Positions 36,101 through 46,319 of a stretch of DNA of 64,000 nt are shown piece after piece. The notes beneath the pieces are model-generated. The model made no database searches and was not told the DNA's origin. It saw only the letters and a program-made list of their open reading frames with translations. The position numbers were made by a program, and so were the translations under genes. The first letter of the stretch is position 1. Every line of letters starts with the position of its first letter. This DNA comes from Equus caballus. Taxonomy: Eukaryota > Chordata > Mammalia > Perissodactyla > Equidae. The stretch spans positions 97,462,001-97,526,000 of the forward strand of contig NC_091684.1 of the NCBI RefSeq assembly GCF_041296265.1, in the 5' to 3' direction.

Positions 36101-39100
36101 GTTCACCCAGCAATAGGTCTTGGAGATCTTTGTAAGTTATTACAAATGGATTGACTTCATTTTTTTAAACTCCTGTATAATACTCCATATTATAGCTATA
36201 CTACAATTTATTTAGCCACTTCCCCTTTACTGAACCTTCAAATTGTTTCCAGTATTTTATTAACACTTATGATGCCACAGAGAACATTCTTGACAATGCA
36301 TCCTTGTGCATGCAGACACATGTTTCTCTAGGATAGGAACCGAGAATGGAATTGCTAGGCCGTGGAGTGTGCACCCTGGACTTTTTAAATCAACTGATGG
36401 TCGTTAAAGTGGTTGGGCTGATTCTCACCCCACACCAGCAGTGCCTGAGACTATGCATTCGGGTGTTTGCTCTGCAAGTTGCGTGCCTGCCAATGTGTAG
36501 GCTCGATTCTGGGTGCTGAAGACACAGGAGAGAACAAGGTAGATGAAAATTATTCCCTCATGAAGCTAATAATTAAAATGGCCAGAATGTTTAGCTTTTG
36601 CCAATCCGACGGGTACAACTTTCACTGCCATTTAACTTTGCCGTTTGCTTGAATTCTTTGGGGACTCTGTTGTCACAGGTGAAAGCCAGATCGCTCACCA
36701 CCAGAGCTGGGTGGTGATGACTCTGGGGGGGAGCAGGTGTCTTGTCAAATGCATTGAACCGGCGACACAGGGTAGCAGCCCCCAGTGGGATGGGGTGAGG
36801 GAGCGGGTGGGAGAAGGCACTGTCCCCTCCCAGCCGGTGCTCCAAGGGCCTTGAGAGTCATGGAGATACAAGCAGATCCGGATGCACCCTCCCCAACCCT
36901 GGACATTTGCCCTTCCAGATATATCCAATGTATGTATATAAGTATGTAATATGCCATTGATTCTTAGATGCACTATCAAATTTAATAATAATCTTTGGGG
37001 GGATCGAAAGGACATCATCTTAAATGCATTTATTTTGTATATCAGAAATGCAAACATATAAAAAGGAATGGTGCTTTAGAGTTGGGGCCCCACGATACCC
37101 CTTTATCTGTTGAAGGGTCTTTGGCAGGGTGGGTGCAGTTATCTGCTTTTGGGTCTATAAAGATGTTCAAGTTGGAGGTACAGACGGCTGTGCTATGACA
37201 CAGGGTTTGATTTGATGGCGTCCTCACTCCTCTGCTTTTGAGCCTCTGTCAAAGGGACCATGGCTCAGAACAGCCACCCTCATTGCTGGGGTGATGCTAA
37301 ACATGCCGCTTGTTCTGGAAGGGCAGGGGTTGAGGGTCAGGGGTCAGGAAGCATTTCTAGAAATGGATTTTTGGCGTATTGCAATTATTGCTGAAATACT
37401 TGCTGCTTGGCCAGTAGCCCGCAAAGACCACACCAAGAATGCAGGAGTAATTGCCACCTGTGTCAGGATGCTGTGTGGCCTACCCAGTGCTCGATGGGAC
37501 ATCTTTATTTATGCTTACAGTGACCGTGAAAGGGAAGTGATGCTATCATTCGAGATGAAGAACAACTAGCTAGACAGGAGCTGAGCCTGGAGGCCACTTA
37601 GGCTGACACTGAGCTCAGGACCTGCCTTGTCCTCGCTCTCCAAGGGGATTGGGAGCCAGGGCTGGGGATGGGAATGGCTCGGCTCACCTCTTGCCTTCCC
37701 TGTCACCCCTACAGGGCTACAGGACAACCCTTGGGCGTGTGACTGCCGACTCTATGACCTGGTCCATTTCCTGGAAGGCTGGGCCCCAAACCTGGCCTTC
37801 ATAGAGGCCAGGCTGAGGTGCGCCAGCCCGCGCAGCCTGGCGGGAGTGGCCTTCAGCCAGCTGGAGCTGAGGAAGTGCCGGAGTCCAGAGGTCCGTCCGG
37901 GGGTGGCCAGCATCAGGTCCCCTTTGGGCAGCACTGTGGTGCTACGTTGTGGGGCCACCGGGGTCCCTGGGCCCGAGATGAGCTGGAGGAGGGCCAGCGG
38001 GTACCCGCTCAACGGCACAGGTGTGTGAACTACAGGGACTGCTGTGCTGAGATGCCAGACCAGACCCGGTGGGTCAGCATCCCAAATTGCCAGGGCCAGG
38101 TTTGCTGCAGAGGGAGGGGGGTGAGCAAGGCCGCCTACTCCCATTCCTTCTGAGTGGAGTTGGATGGGCTCCGCCTAGAGGCAGGGCATGGGGACAATGG
38201 GTTCAAAGATGACCATGACTCTCAGTCTGTCCTATGAGATTCCACCAGCCCCCTATCAAAGACTCTGGGCCCACCCTAAGAGGAACAAAACGCTGGCTTT
38301 CGGTAGAAGATCCTCTTAGGGTATTGAACATTCATAGTAAGTTTCCCACTTGTAAATATTAAGCCAGTATCACCAGCAGTGGTGATTAACGATCTGTTGA
38401 GCTCTTCATGTGTATTATGCGCATGATGTCCTTGAACTTTAAAGAACAAGCAGATTATCCTTATTTTGCATGTAAGTAAACTGAGGCTCTGGGAGGCTAA
38501 ATGCCTGGGCTACACCTCACGCTGGTACAAGGAGGAGCTGGGAGTCTAATGCAATCTGGCTGACCCCACAGCCTGTGTGTTTTTTGCCTCGTTGTATAGA
38601 CAGAGATGGTTCATCTCTGGCACTGGGTTGCAGGGGTGGGGTGTAGGAGTCACGGGCCACCAAGATGCAGAAAGAGGGTTAAGGAGGAATCATTTCTTAG
38701 CATCTGACCAGAAAAGCTCACGTCCCTCCCAGCTTTCTTCTGCCTCTCCCTCAACTGGGTTGGCAAGCGTTGCTCTAGGACTGTGGGTTTGAAATCAACT
38801 CACAAACAAAATTGTATAAGGATCTCCATATGTCAAACGGAAGGTTGAAGATGCTCTGATTGACGTGGCAGTGCTGCTGGGCAGGGGAGGGGAAAGCACT
38901 TCCGGCTGGGCCTCTGCCTCATTTTCACCCCTTGACCCATCCTAGCCCCAAAGCACCTGCCCTGCCCCACCCCCCCGGGGTCAGCCCGGAGGAACTCTGG
39001 GGCCCGCAGAACACAGCCGGAACATCCCAGATTTGGGAGGCAGATGATCCTTAGGCTCTGCCTTAGCCTGGGGCTCCAGGGAGACCCCAAATTTGAGCCC

Positions 39101-40248
39101 AGGAGACCTCGATCCCCTTGGCTAATCAAAGAAAAGTTGAATGACTCCCATGTGTTCTCGGGATAACAGGGTCTCCAGCAGAGTGTGCACAGCCCAGGGG
39201 CTGTGAACTTGGCCCTGAAAGGGAGCCTGGGGCAGGTGGACCCATTCCTTCTCCCACATGTGCCTCTTTCCCCCCAGTGCACCAGGAGGTCTCCAGCGAT
39301 GGCACGAGCTGGACGCTGCTGGGCCTGCCTGCCGTGTCCCCCCTGGACTCTGGAGACTACATCTGCCAGGCCAAGAACTTCCTGGGAGCCTCTGAGACCC
39401 TTATCTCCCTGGTTGTCACTGAGCCCCAGACTTCCACAGAACGTAGGGGGAGCCCTGGGGCACTGTGGACAGGTGAGGGGGCAGAAGCTGCTGCCTACAA
39501 CAACAAGCTGGTGGCCAGGCATGTCCCCCACATCCCTGAGCCTGCTGTCCCGGCCACGGGGCTCCCTGTGCCCAACACGAAGGAGGAGCTGACCCTCCAG
39601 CACTTCCAGATGGGTGCCCCAGGAGAGCACTCGGAGGGGCCGGCGGGACCCCAGGAGGCCCGAATGGTGAAGCATCTCAAGGTGGTGGGGGACACATACC
39701 ACAGCGTGACCTTGGCGTGGAAGGCCCCCCAGGCCAGGAACACAACTGCCTTCAGTGTCCTCTATGCCGTCTATGGGCAGCGTGACATGCGGCGGGTGAC
39801 GGTGCAGCCCGGGAAGACCAGTGTCACCATCCACGGGCTGGAGCCCAAGACCAAGTACGTGGCCTGCGTCTGCACGCGGGGCTTTGGGCCCCGGAAGGAG
39901 CAGTGCGTCATCTTCTCCACTGACGAGGTGGTGGACGCCGAGGCCACCCAGCGGCTCATCAACGTGGTGGTGATCAGCGTGGCCACGGTCATCGCCCTGC
40001 CCCTCACGCTGCTCGTCTGCTGCAGTGCTGTCCAGAGGCGCTGCCGCAAGTGCCACACCGGGGGCACCGCCGAGGCCACCGGTGCCTACGTCAACCTGGA
40101 GAGGCTCGGCCACAGCGAGGACAGCTCAGAGGAGCTGTCCCGGCACAGCCTGAGTGAAGTCGACAGGCTCCTCTCGGCCCGCTCTAGCCTGGACTCCCAG
40201 GCCTTGGGGGCCAGCGGGGGCAGACGGATCAATGAGTACTTCTGCTGA
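29982..40248 (+). CDS. LRIT1: Leucine-rich repeat, Ig-like and transmembrane domain protein 1, complete, 4 exons
   Basis: Join of 29982-30103, 33424-33890, 37715-38020 and 39278-40248 gives 621 residues (human about 623). Order of parts: signal peptide 1-21; LRRNT cysteine cap (Cys23, 27, 29, 45); leucine-rich repeats about 60-180; LRRCT cap with 'NPWACDCRLYDLVH' about 200-250; one C2-type Ig domain split between exons 3 and 4 (Cys in 'VVLRCGA' and 'DYICQAK'); fibronectin type III domain about 426-520; transmembrane helix about 525-547; cytoplasmic tail ending 'RRINEYFC'. Family knowledge: a photoreceptor-enriched synaptic membrane protein that modulates cone transmission and interacts with mGluR6. 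It lies head-to-tail with its paralogue LRIT2. Confidence 0.96.
32060..32225 (+). mobile_element. L2 3' end, sense, LRIT1 intron 1
   Basis: 'agctagacgacaagctgtct', 'ggggacaggggctgtgggtc' and 'cagcacccatcactcagtag' follow the L2 3' end. Confidence 0.6.
32785..32945 (-). repeat. MIR SINE, antisense, LRIT1 intron 1
   Basis: 'tgcctcatttacactccgaa', 'gaaacggaggcaaagagagg' and 'cacacagccggcaagcaagg' fit a reverse MIR. Confidence 0.65.
33424..33890 (+). CDS. LRIT1: LRIT1 coding exon 2 (LRR exon)
   Basis: Begins R/TVVCDDPDMTLPP and carries the run of leucine-rich repeats ('LEQLWLPYNAL', 'LRELRLPGNRL', 'LRLLDLQANCL', 'LTFLDLSSNQL'). It is strikingly GC- and CpG-rich, which opens long spurious frames on both strands. 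Acceptor GTCCAG, donor GTAAGG; phase 1. Confidence 0.95.
34085..34250 (+). repeat. MIR SINE, sense, LRIT1 intron 2
   Basis: 'cctagcttctctgtgctttg', 'gaggatgataatacctacct' and 'agcttagcacgcattaggta' read as MIR in order. Confidence 0.75.
35446..35691 (-). mobile_element. ERE SINE with duplicated tail unit, antisense, in LRIT1 intron 2
   Basis: A poly-T start is followed by two tandem copies of a ~45-base unit ('gaggaagattagccctgagc' and 'gaggaagcctggccctgagc'), then the inverted tRNA-like head 'gccaccgggccggcc'. It lies between LRIT1 exons 2 and 3. Confidence 0.85.
35820..36450 (-). mobile_element. Old L1 3' end, antisense, LRIT1 intron 2
   Basis: 'aattattcatgaatatatgt', 'tcctgtataatactccatat' and 'gaatggaattgctaggccgt' are antisense L1M 3' UTR landmarks. 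Confidence 0.65.
37715..38020 (+). CDS. LRIT1: LRIT1 coding exon 3 (LRRCT and first half of Ig)
   Basis: Encodes the C-terminal cysteine cap of the LRR region and the Ig domain up to 'SGYPLNGT'. Acceptor CTACAG, donor GTGTGT; the phase 1 junction joins exon 4 as G/TG (Val). Confidence 0.94.
38370..38560 (-). repeat. MIR SINE, antisense, LRIT1 intron 3
   Basis: 'gagctcttcatgtgtattat' and 'gtaaactgaggctctgggag' identify a reverse MIR. Confidence 0.65.
39278..40248 (+). CDS. LRIT1: LRIT1 coding exon 4 (Ig end, FN3, TM, tail)
   Basis: Open for 323 codons from 'HQEVSSDGTSWTLLGL' to the TGA at 40246-40248. It contains the second Ig cysteine, FN3 domain, membrane helix 'LINVVVISVATVIALPLTLL' and the intracellular tail. 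Acceptor CCCCAG. Confidence 0.96.
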
Positions 40249-40389
40249 GGGGTGGGCTGCCCCACGCACGCAGATGCCCATGCACCTGCTCCTGCCCTCT
40301 GCTACCCCCACCCCCTCACTTGGACATCTGAGTTAATGCTGAGCCACAATTACCACTTGGGTACCTGCTCACTCAGACACTCACACGCA

Positions 40390-40545
40390 ACAACAGATAA
40401 CACTTATTAAGCACTTAATGCATGCCCAGAAGTGTTCTAAGTGCTTTATATGCATTAACTCATTTAATTCTTCTAACAACTCTTTATGGCAGGCACTACT
40501 ATCCTCCTCATTTTCCTGGAGAAGAAACAGGGGGATTAAGTAACT
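40390..40545 (-). repeat. MIR SINE, antisense
   Basis: 'aacacttattaagcacttaa', 'cattaactcatttaattctt' and 'ggagaagaaacaggg' form a reverse MIR just past the LRIT1 stop. Confidence 0.75.
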
Positions 40546-40554
40546 GGCCTATAT

Positions 40555-40990
40555 TGGTCAGTTTTTGCTGCATAACAAATAAAAGTAAAATATCAGGGGG
40601 ATACAGCAACAAGCACTCATTTTCACACAGCCCGCAGGTCTGTGGGTTGCCTGGGGTGGCTCTGCTCCATCTGTCCTATTTGGGGCCTCGGATGGAGGAT
40701 GAGTAGCCACCTGGGGCAGGCTTCTTTTGGGGAGAGGTTTGAGGATATCAGAGGAATGAGCAAAGACATGTGGTGCCTCTTAAGCTCTTGGCTTAGAACT
40801 GGCACACTGCCATTTCTGCCCATATTCTATCTGCCAAAGCAAGTCCCATGGCCAAACCCAACTTTAATGAGGCGGGAAGGGACAGTTCTCCCATGGAGGT
40901 GATGGTGGGGCAGGAAATATTTTGCTGAGCGGTGATCTCATCTACCATATTGCCCACAAGGACACCAGTGGAAGTGGCAGCTGTGGAATT
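40555..40990 (+). repeat. Old interspersed repeat, family not named
   Basis: Begins 'ggtcagtttttgctgcataa' and ends near 'gtgatctcatctaccatatt'. I recognise the pattern as a common mammalian repeat but cannot name the family. A related copy may lie at 43490-43830. Confidence 0.4.
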
Positions 40991-41237
40991 TGGACCAGCC
41001 AATTGGTCCCAGAGTTGGGAGTCCTTACCACTCCCCTGAACTGCATCTTGATTACATTTATGCTAACTCATAGGCACCCACACATACAGTCTCTTTATGC
41101 ATCTGCCACCCTTGTATGGTCACATGCATACACACACAGAGACACACACTGTGCTCTCCCTGAGTCCACTCATCGATTCTAACATTTTTTCTCTGGGTGC
41201 CATTCTGCATAGAGATAATCATTTGATTTTCAATAAA
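40578..41237 (+). promoter_or_regulatory. LRIT1: Candidate LRIT1 poly(A) signals
   Basis: AATAAA occurs at 40578-40583 (330 bases past the stop, inside an old interspersed repeat) and at 41232-41237 (about 1 kb past the stop, in unique-looking sequence). Either could end the transcript; sequence alone does not decide. Confidence 0.35.
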
Positions 41238-42234
41238 CTCTAGAGGTTTGGATGATCCCCAAGAGACTACTGCTCATTTACTCTCAGAATATCAGGCTGG
41301 AGGGATCTGAGAGACCCTCCGTGGCGGGGGGCACAGTATACCCAATGCTGTCTGGCACACTGCTCACCTCTTTCCCCATGGAGCAGCCTTTGTGATTCTT
41401 AGGATGCTTACCTGGTTCCTGAGGATGTCTCAGAGCCTTCCCGTCACTCAGTAAGCCACTTCAAAGGAGGGTTCCTATTCAGTTTGCTGAAAGCTTGGAA
41501 ACCTCTGAGATGGTGTCTCTGTGCACAGGAGAAGGCAAACTTTCCTAGCAGAAGGGCGGATGTTGTGTGTCTTGTCTGCAGGACTGAGCTCTAATGCAGG
41601 CAGCATCCAGGGCCTTTGGTGCCAAGGCCTTTGAGTAACAACTGAGGAAACTGAGGAACGTCAAGTGATGCAACGAAACAATTTCGCTCGTATCACCTAA
41701 GTGACTCGGTGTTGCATTGAATATTTGCTGGATAAGCCAGCAACAGGCAGTGATTTCTAAAGTTACTGTACTCCCCCTTGTATTTACAAAAGACCTTACA
41801 ACCTAGGACCTTACAACACATTTTCCTGTTTTCTCTTGTTTGATCCTCTTGACATCCTGTTATGGGGGCTGGGCTACTTGATTTTACAGATGAGAAAACT
41901 GAAGCCGAAAGAGTTGATTAACTTAGAGAGAGTAGTGATGGATTTTCTTGGGGGATCCAGGTCCGTGGTAACTTTCTGGCCAGGCTGAAATTCTTTGTTC
42001 TGTGTTGATCTCCGCAATGCAATCCACAGCAGGTTCACTACAGAAACGGATTTTTTCAAGCAACCAAAACCTGGGATCAGAACCACGTGAGCACCAGTGC
42101 ACACGAGCATGGAATTTCCACATGTGGATATTTTCTACGCATCATCTGGAGGGTGCACCTGACTATAATGTGTGGGCCATGGCCATTGGTAAGAGAAGTT
42201 ATTTGGTTGGAAGATGACAAAACCAATGTCTGAA

Positions 42235-42450
42235 TCATGAGTAGGCAATTTTTTCTTTAAGGAAAGCCAGAGAGTAAATATTTTAGGGTCTGTCTCTACT
42301 GCTCAACTCTGCTGATGTCGTATGAAAGCAGCCATAGGCAATATGTAAGTTAATGAGTGTGGATGTGTTCCAGTAGAATGTTATTTGCAAAAACAGGGGG
42401 CAGGCTGGAGTTGGCTCCCAGGCTGCAGTTCGCCAACTCCTGATCTAGAT
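42235..42450. repeat. Non-autonomous hAT-type DNA transposon relic (MER group)
   Basis: 'gagagtaaatattttagggt', 'aagcagccataggcaatatg' and 'cagttcgccaactcctgatc' match a frequent mammalian MER element; I am unsure which MER number. Confidence 0.5.
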
Positions 42451-42737
42451 TTATGAAGGCATTTCTGCTGTGTCTTGGGAGACTCAAGATTCAGTTCTGA
42501 GTTTTTGATATAGAGGTTGACAGGCATTCCGAAAATCAGAACAAATGGAAGTGCAACGGATGAAGGCAGCCTTCTGTTGAAATGATAAAGAGGTTCTCTC
42601 TAAATGATTGGCTGAGCTGATGAAGACTGAAGAATTATTAGCCCAAAGATAGCTAACATGCAGTCAGTTTTATTGATTCTTGTTTGAAGAAAACTCAAGA
42701 ACTTGAAAGCAAGAATTTGTTATTATTTATCCAATAT

Positions 42738-42781
42738 TGTGTGTGTGTGTGTCTAAAAGAGAGAGAGAGAGTGAGAGAAAA
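42738..42781. repeat. (GT)n then (GA)n simple repeat
   Basis: A short GT run followed, after 'ctaaaa', by a GA run. Confidence 0.85.
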
Positions 42782-45179
42782 GATACAAACTTTCCAATGA
42801 TTCATTAAGACCTACCTTGGTGGTCTGGAAGGAGTGACCCCCAAGATGGTCAACTTCTCAATACCCATCTATCAGCCTTCCTTTGTGTGTTCTGTCTTCA
42901 TTGGTTTGCTCTTATAGAGAAGAATCACCCCAGATTGTGCTCATGAATATTCAAGTCACTAGAAAAAACAAATTCCCATTGTAAAAAATAAAATGATGTT
43001 TATATATTAGTCTTTTGGTATATGATTCTGGTTAGTATGAGTCAGTTGCGGAAAACCTAATGTCTTCTTAGAGTCCTGGGAAAAGAATTTCTGCCCTCTC
43101 AATGCTGAGGACCAGCCTGTACTATGATAATCCCACAGTATTCTGCCCTTGGAAGCCTTGTTTTGGGGTTGGTTGAAACCATGGCATCTCCATCATGTTT
43201 TTTCTGACTTCAATGTGGTCATATTTCTTTGACCTAAGCAGAGGGTATGTCGGGTGTCACTTACCTGTAGTTGCACGTCTAAGTTGCAGGGTGCAAAAAG
43301 GGCAAATAACAAGAATTCTATCCTGGAAAGTGGATGTGGGCTATTAAAACTAGGCTATCAATCAAGGGACTCAGCGACCAATGTGTTTAGTGGACTAGAG
43401 CTGGACATTTTTGTTTTAATTGTCATCTAATCCAGTAGAGACAAAAATCAACTTACAAGTAATTGAGCATATTTTATTTGATTGCAAGGGCATTGTGGTT
43501 ATGCCACGTTGGGCTTGTGCTGTTCCAGCAACTCCCAAATTTCAGTGGCTTAACATAGCAAAATTTATTCCTGCTTTCCCAGAGTCTACTTGAGTCAGTG
43601 GGAAATGTGGATGGAGGGAGGGCTCTGCTCACTTATTCCCTCAGGGATCCACGCTGATGAAGACTCCGCCACCTGGAATGTCGACGGTTGCTGCAACAAG
43701 GGAAAAGAGAAGCTGGAGAATCATGTAGGGGCTTTTAAAACATTATTTCCTCTAACGTTTCATTAGCCAGAATATCAGTTACATAGCCCACCTGTTTCAA
43801 GGGGGCTTGAGGCTGTAGTCATGTGTGTGTCTATCACAGGCATGCCACAGAGCATGGGAAGCTAAAAGGACCATCTCAGACATGGTTGGCAGCAGATGGA
43901 GGAGTGAGAGGAGAGCACCAGTTTGAGAAAGAGGAAGGACAGCATATCTACTTCTTGGTAGCTCGCCTTCTTGATAGTCCTCTGAGCGACCCCAAAGTTT
44001 TGCTAATATTGGGGTGGCATTTTCCATTTGAATAGATATGAAACTCTCTGGTTAAGATTCTGTTAAGACAAGCCAGGGAGCTGCCACCCAGAAGCCATTT
44101 ATGTCTAATTATTTCATAAACACAGAGTAACTCTTCTCCTATGACTGTCTCTACCAATAACTCTCAGAGCAAAGTTCCTAAAAGCATCTTGCAGGAAGAG
44201 ATGTCATATTCTCAGTCCCCTTCCCTCTGTTGTTAAATCTCTTGAGTTTGGGAACACCACTTAACCACTAGCTATTTAAGATAAATTATAGGATCCAAGC
44301 TAACTTTAATTGTCCTAGTCTCCTGCCTTAACTGACAACATAGATACTCCCTATGCCCATACACCAAATAAAGAAACCAGAGGATGAAGGGGCAGGGCAG
44401 AGGTGACCTGGGTGATTCCAGAGATGACATGCCAGTGGGTGTTCTTCTCAAGCTTCCAGCAAACTACTGGAAGGTGGAGTTGAGCTGGATTCATTTGAAG
44501 AGAATGAGATGACCAGAAAGGAAATTGTGGGGGATGGAGGTCTCTTTAGACCCTTATATTGTGGGGTAAGAAAAGAATCTCCTAGTGGCTTTGTGATACC
44601 CATGGATTAAATCACATTTTTCCACGAAGCAAGGCTGACAAAATCTTGGCCAACCTTGGTAGGGGACTCTGAAATGAGCATGACCCATCAGAGTTGTCCT
44701 CCATCAGGCCAAACCGGCTGGGCCCTTGTGACATCACCACCCTCAGTCGCTGCATATGGGCTGCCTTCGGAAGGGCATAACCTTGTGCAAGCACTCCTTG
44801 CAGCTGAGCATCAACTCATTCCTTGAAGGGAGTCTAGGCAGCACATCTCCACGTCTACCACAAGCTTTGTGCTCATAGCGCTCTCCTTGTTTTGATTTTT
44901 ACTTTGAAAGGAACTCCAGAGAACTAGCCAGAATGGAAACTCCAGCAAATATATCTGGCTTGGATGGAAAGCTGGAGGGTAATCAGCTTAGTTAGTGACC
45001 CATTTCTCCCCTCACTGGTTAGCTACTAAGCGGATTTTCTTCCCTGAAGCCTTTTGTAGAGTATAATGTATATTACTAGTCTTAGGGGAACCCATGGAAG
45101 CTTAAAATGCACCAAGAAGTACCCCAAGTAATGGAGAAGAAGGCTTTGCTGCTCCTCAAGAGTCTGTTGGTGTGAGAGG

Positions 45180-45360
45180 TAAATTAAAATTTACTGGGCA
45201 CCTACTGTATGTTAAATACTTTATTTTACATAATCTTAACATTTTCTAAAAACACTATGAAGTATTTACTAATATCCTCACTTTGCAGAGGAGAAACTGA
45301 GACTCATAGAGGTTGAATGATTTTCCAAAGACCTCAAGACTAGGATGCACAAGCTGGAGA
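45180..45360 (-). repeat. MIR SINE, antisense
   Basis: 'ttactgggcacctactgtat' and 'gaggagaaactgagactcat' give a reverse MIR. Confidence 0.7.
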
Positions 45361-46126
45361 GAAGACCTCAGTGTGACAGGGGCTGTAACACTGCTATATT
45401 TCTTACACCCAGCAAGAGTGTGGCTTAGAGCAGATGACCAATAAATATTTGTTGAATGAATCAAGAGTGGCAGAGCAAGTGTCCCAAATCACATATGTCT
45501 CACTTTAAAATGTAAGGCTTTCATTTTTATCATGTGAAATACACAGCATTTAGGAAAAGCTGTGAGATTGAGGATAAGAACATGCTCTGGTTTAATCAGG
45601 AAATACAGTCTTGTGGTTTAACCCCTGAACAGTGAGGCTTCTCTGACTGATCATCCAAGTAGCCAATGCAGCTGTCTTGATGTGGTAGAGGCACGAATCC
45701 ACCACAAGGTGTTGGGGCAAGGACTAATGATAGGAATGATCCCAGAATTACTTTGTTACCCGCCATCTTGCATTCGCTTTTTAGGGAATGGTTGAAAATT
45801 CTAGGTTTCAGGAGCTAGTTGTGATTCATGAAGTGTTAGGTAGATTCTGGCTGAATCACCTGAACCTTGGTGCTCAGAATAGCATGACTTGCTAAGAGAC
45901 TAAGGGAAGGCAGTGTTTGGCAGCATCTAAATTCAGTATCTGAATCTGACATCTGGCTTAGAATTTGCTTTCTGGGTTCAAGAACCAGACGAATGGTGAA
46001 TTTTCTGACCTTAGTTAAGAGATATAGCTCCCTTTTCATGGGTTTTTACTGAGCTTTCACTCTGGGCCATGGCAGACCTCAGAGTGCCAGGGGCTTTGCC
46101 ATTGCTGTGCTGACCTACATCACCAT

Positions 46127-46137
46127 GGATTACCAAT
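46127..46137 (+). promoter_or_regulatory. LRIT2: CRX/OTX-like GGATTA next to CCAAT upstream of LRIT2
   Basis: GGATTA (46127-46132; reverse complement TAATCC) abuts CCAAT (46133-46137), 73-83 bases before the start codon. Whether this is promoter or intron depends on the acceptor-like tract at 46190-46203. Confidence 0.35.
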
Positions 46138-46209
46138 AATAGGATTTGCCGCTCGGAATCTTGGACTATGCTTATCAAAACTTGCAAGGTATTTTTCTTA
46201 CAGACGAAT

Positions 46210-46319
46210 ATGGCTTCGGTTTCTCACTATTTCCTATTAGTTCTAGCCTTTCTGGATTCACATACTGCTCAGCCAGTCTGTCTGCCAGGATGTACCTGCT
46301 CCCATGAGAGTTTTGGCAG
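46210..46319 (+). CDS. LRIT2: LRIT2 coding exon 1
   Basis: Signal peptide and LRRNT cysteines ('CLPGCTCSHESFGR'). Donor GTGCGC after the AG of Arg37; phase 2, the same as exon 1 of LRIT1. Confidence 0.93.

Larger units (their letters stand above)
40249..46209. other. LRIT1-LRIT2 intergenic interval
   Basis: Nearly 6 kb. Contains the LRIT1 3' UTR, MIRs (40390-40545, about 41800-41940, 45180-45360), a hAT-like relic and two related but unnamed old repeats. No additional gene seen; the frames are all under 95 codons and featureless. Confidence 0.6.

Noticed and set aside
38833-40113. 426-codon antisense open frame opposite LRIT1 exon 4
   Set aside because: It mirrors the GC-rich coding frame of LRIT1 exon 4, shows no domain or membrane features, and runs across the LRIT1 intron 3/exon 4 junction.
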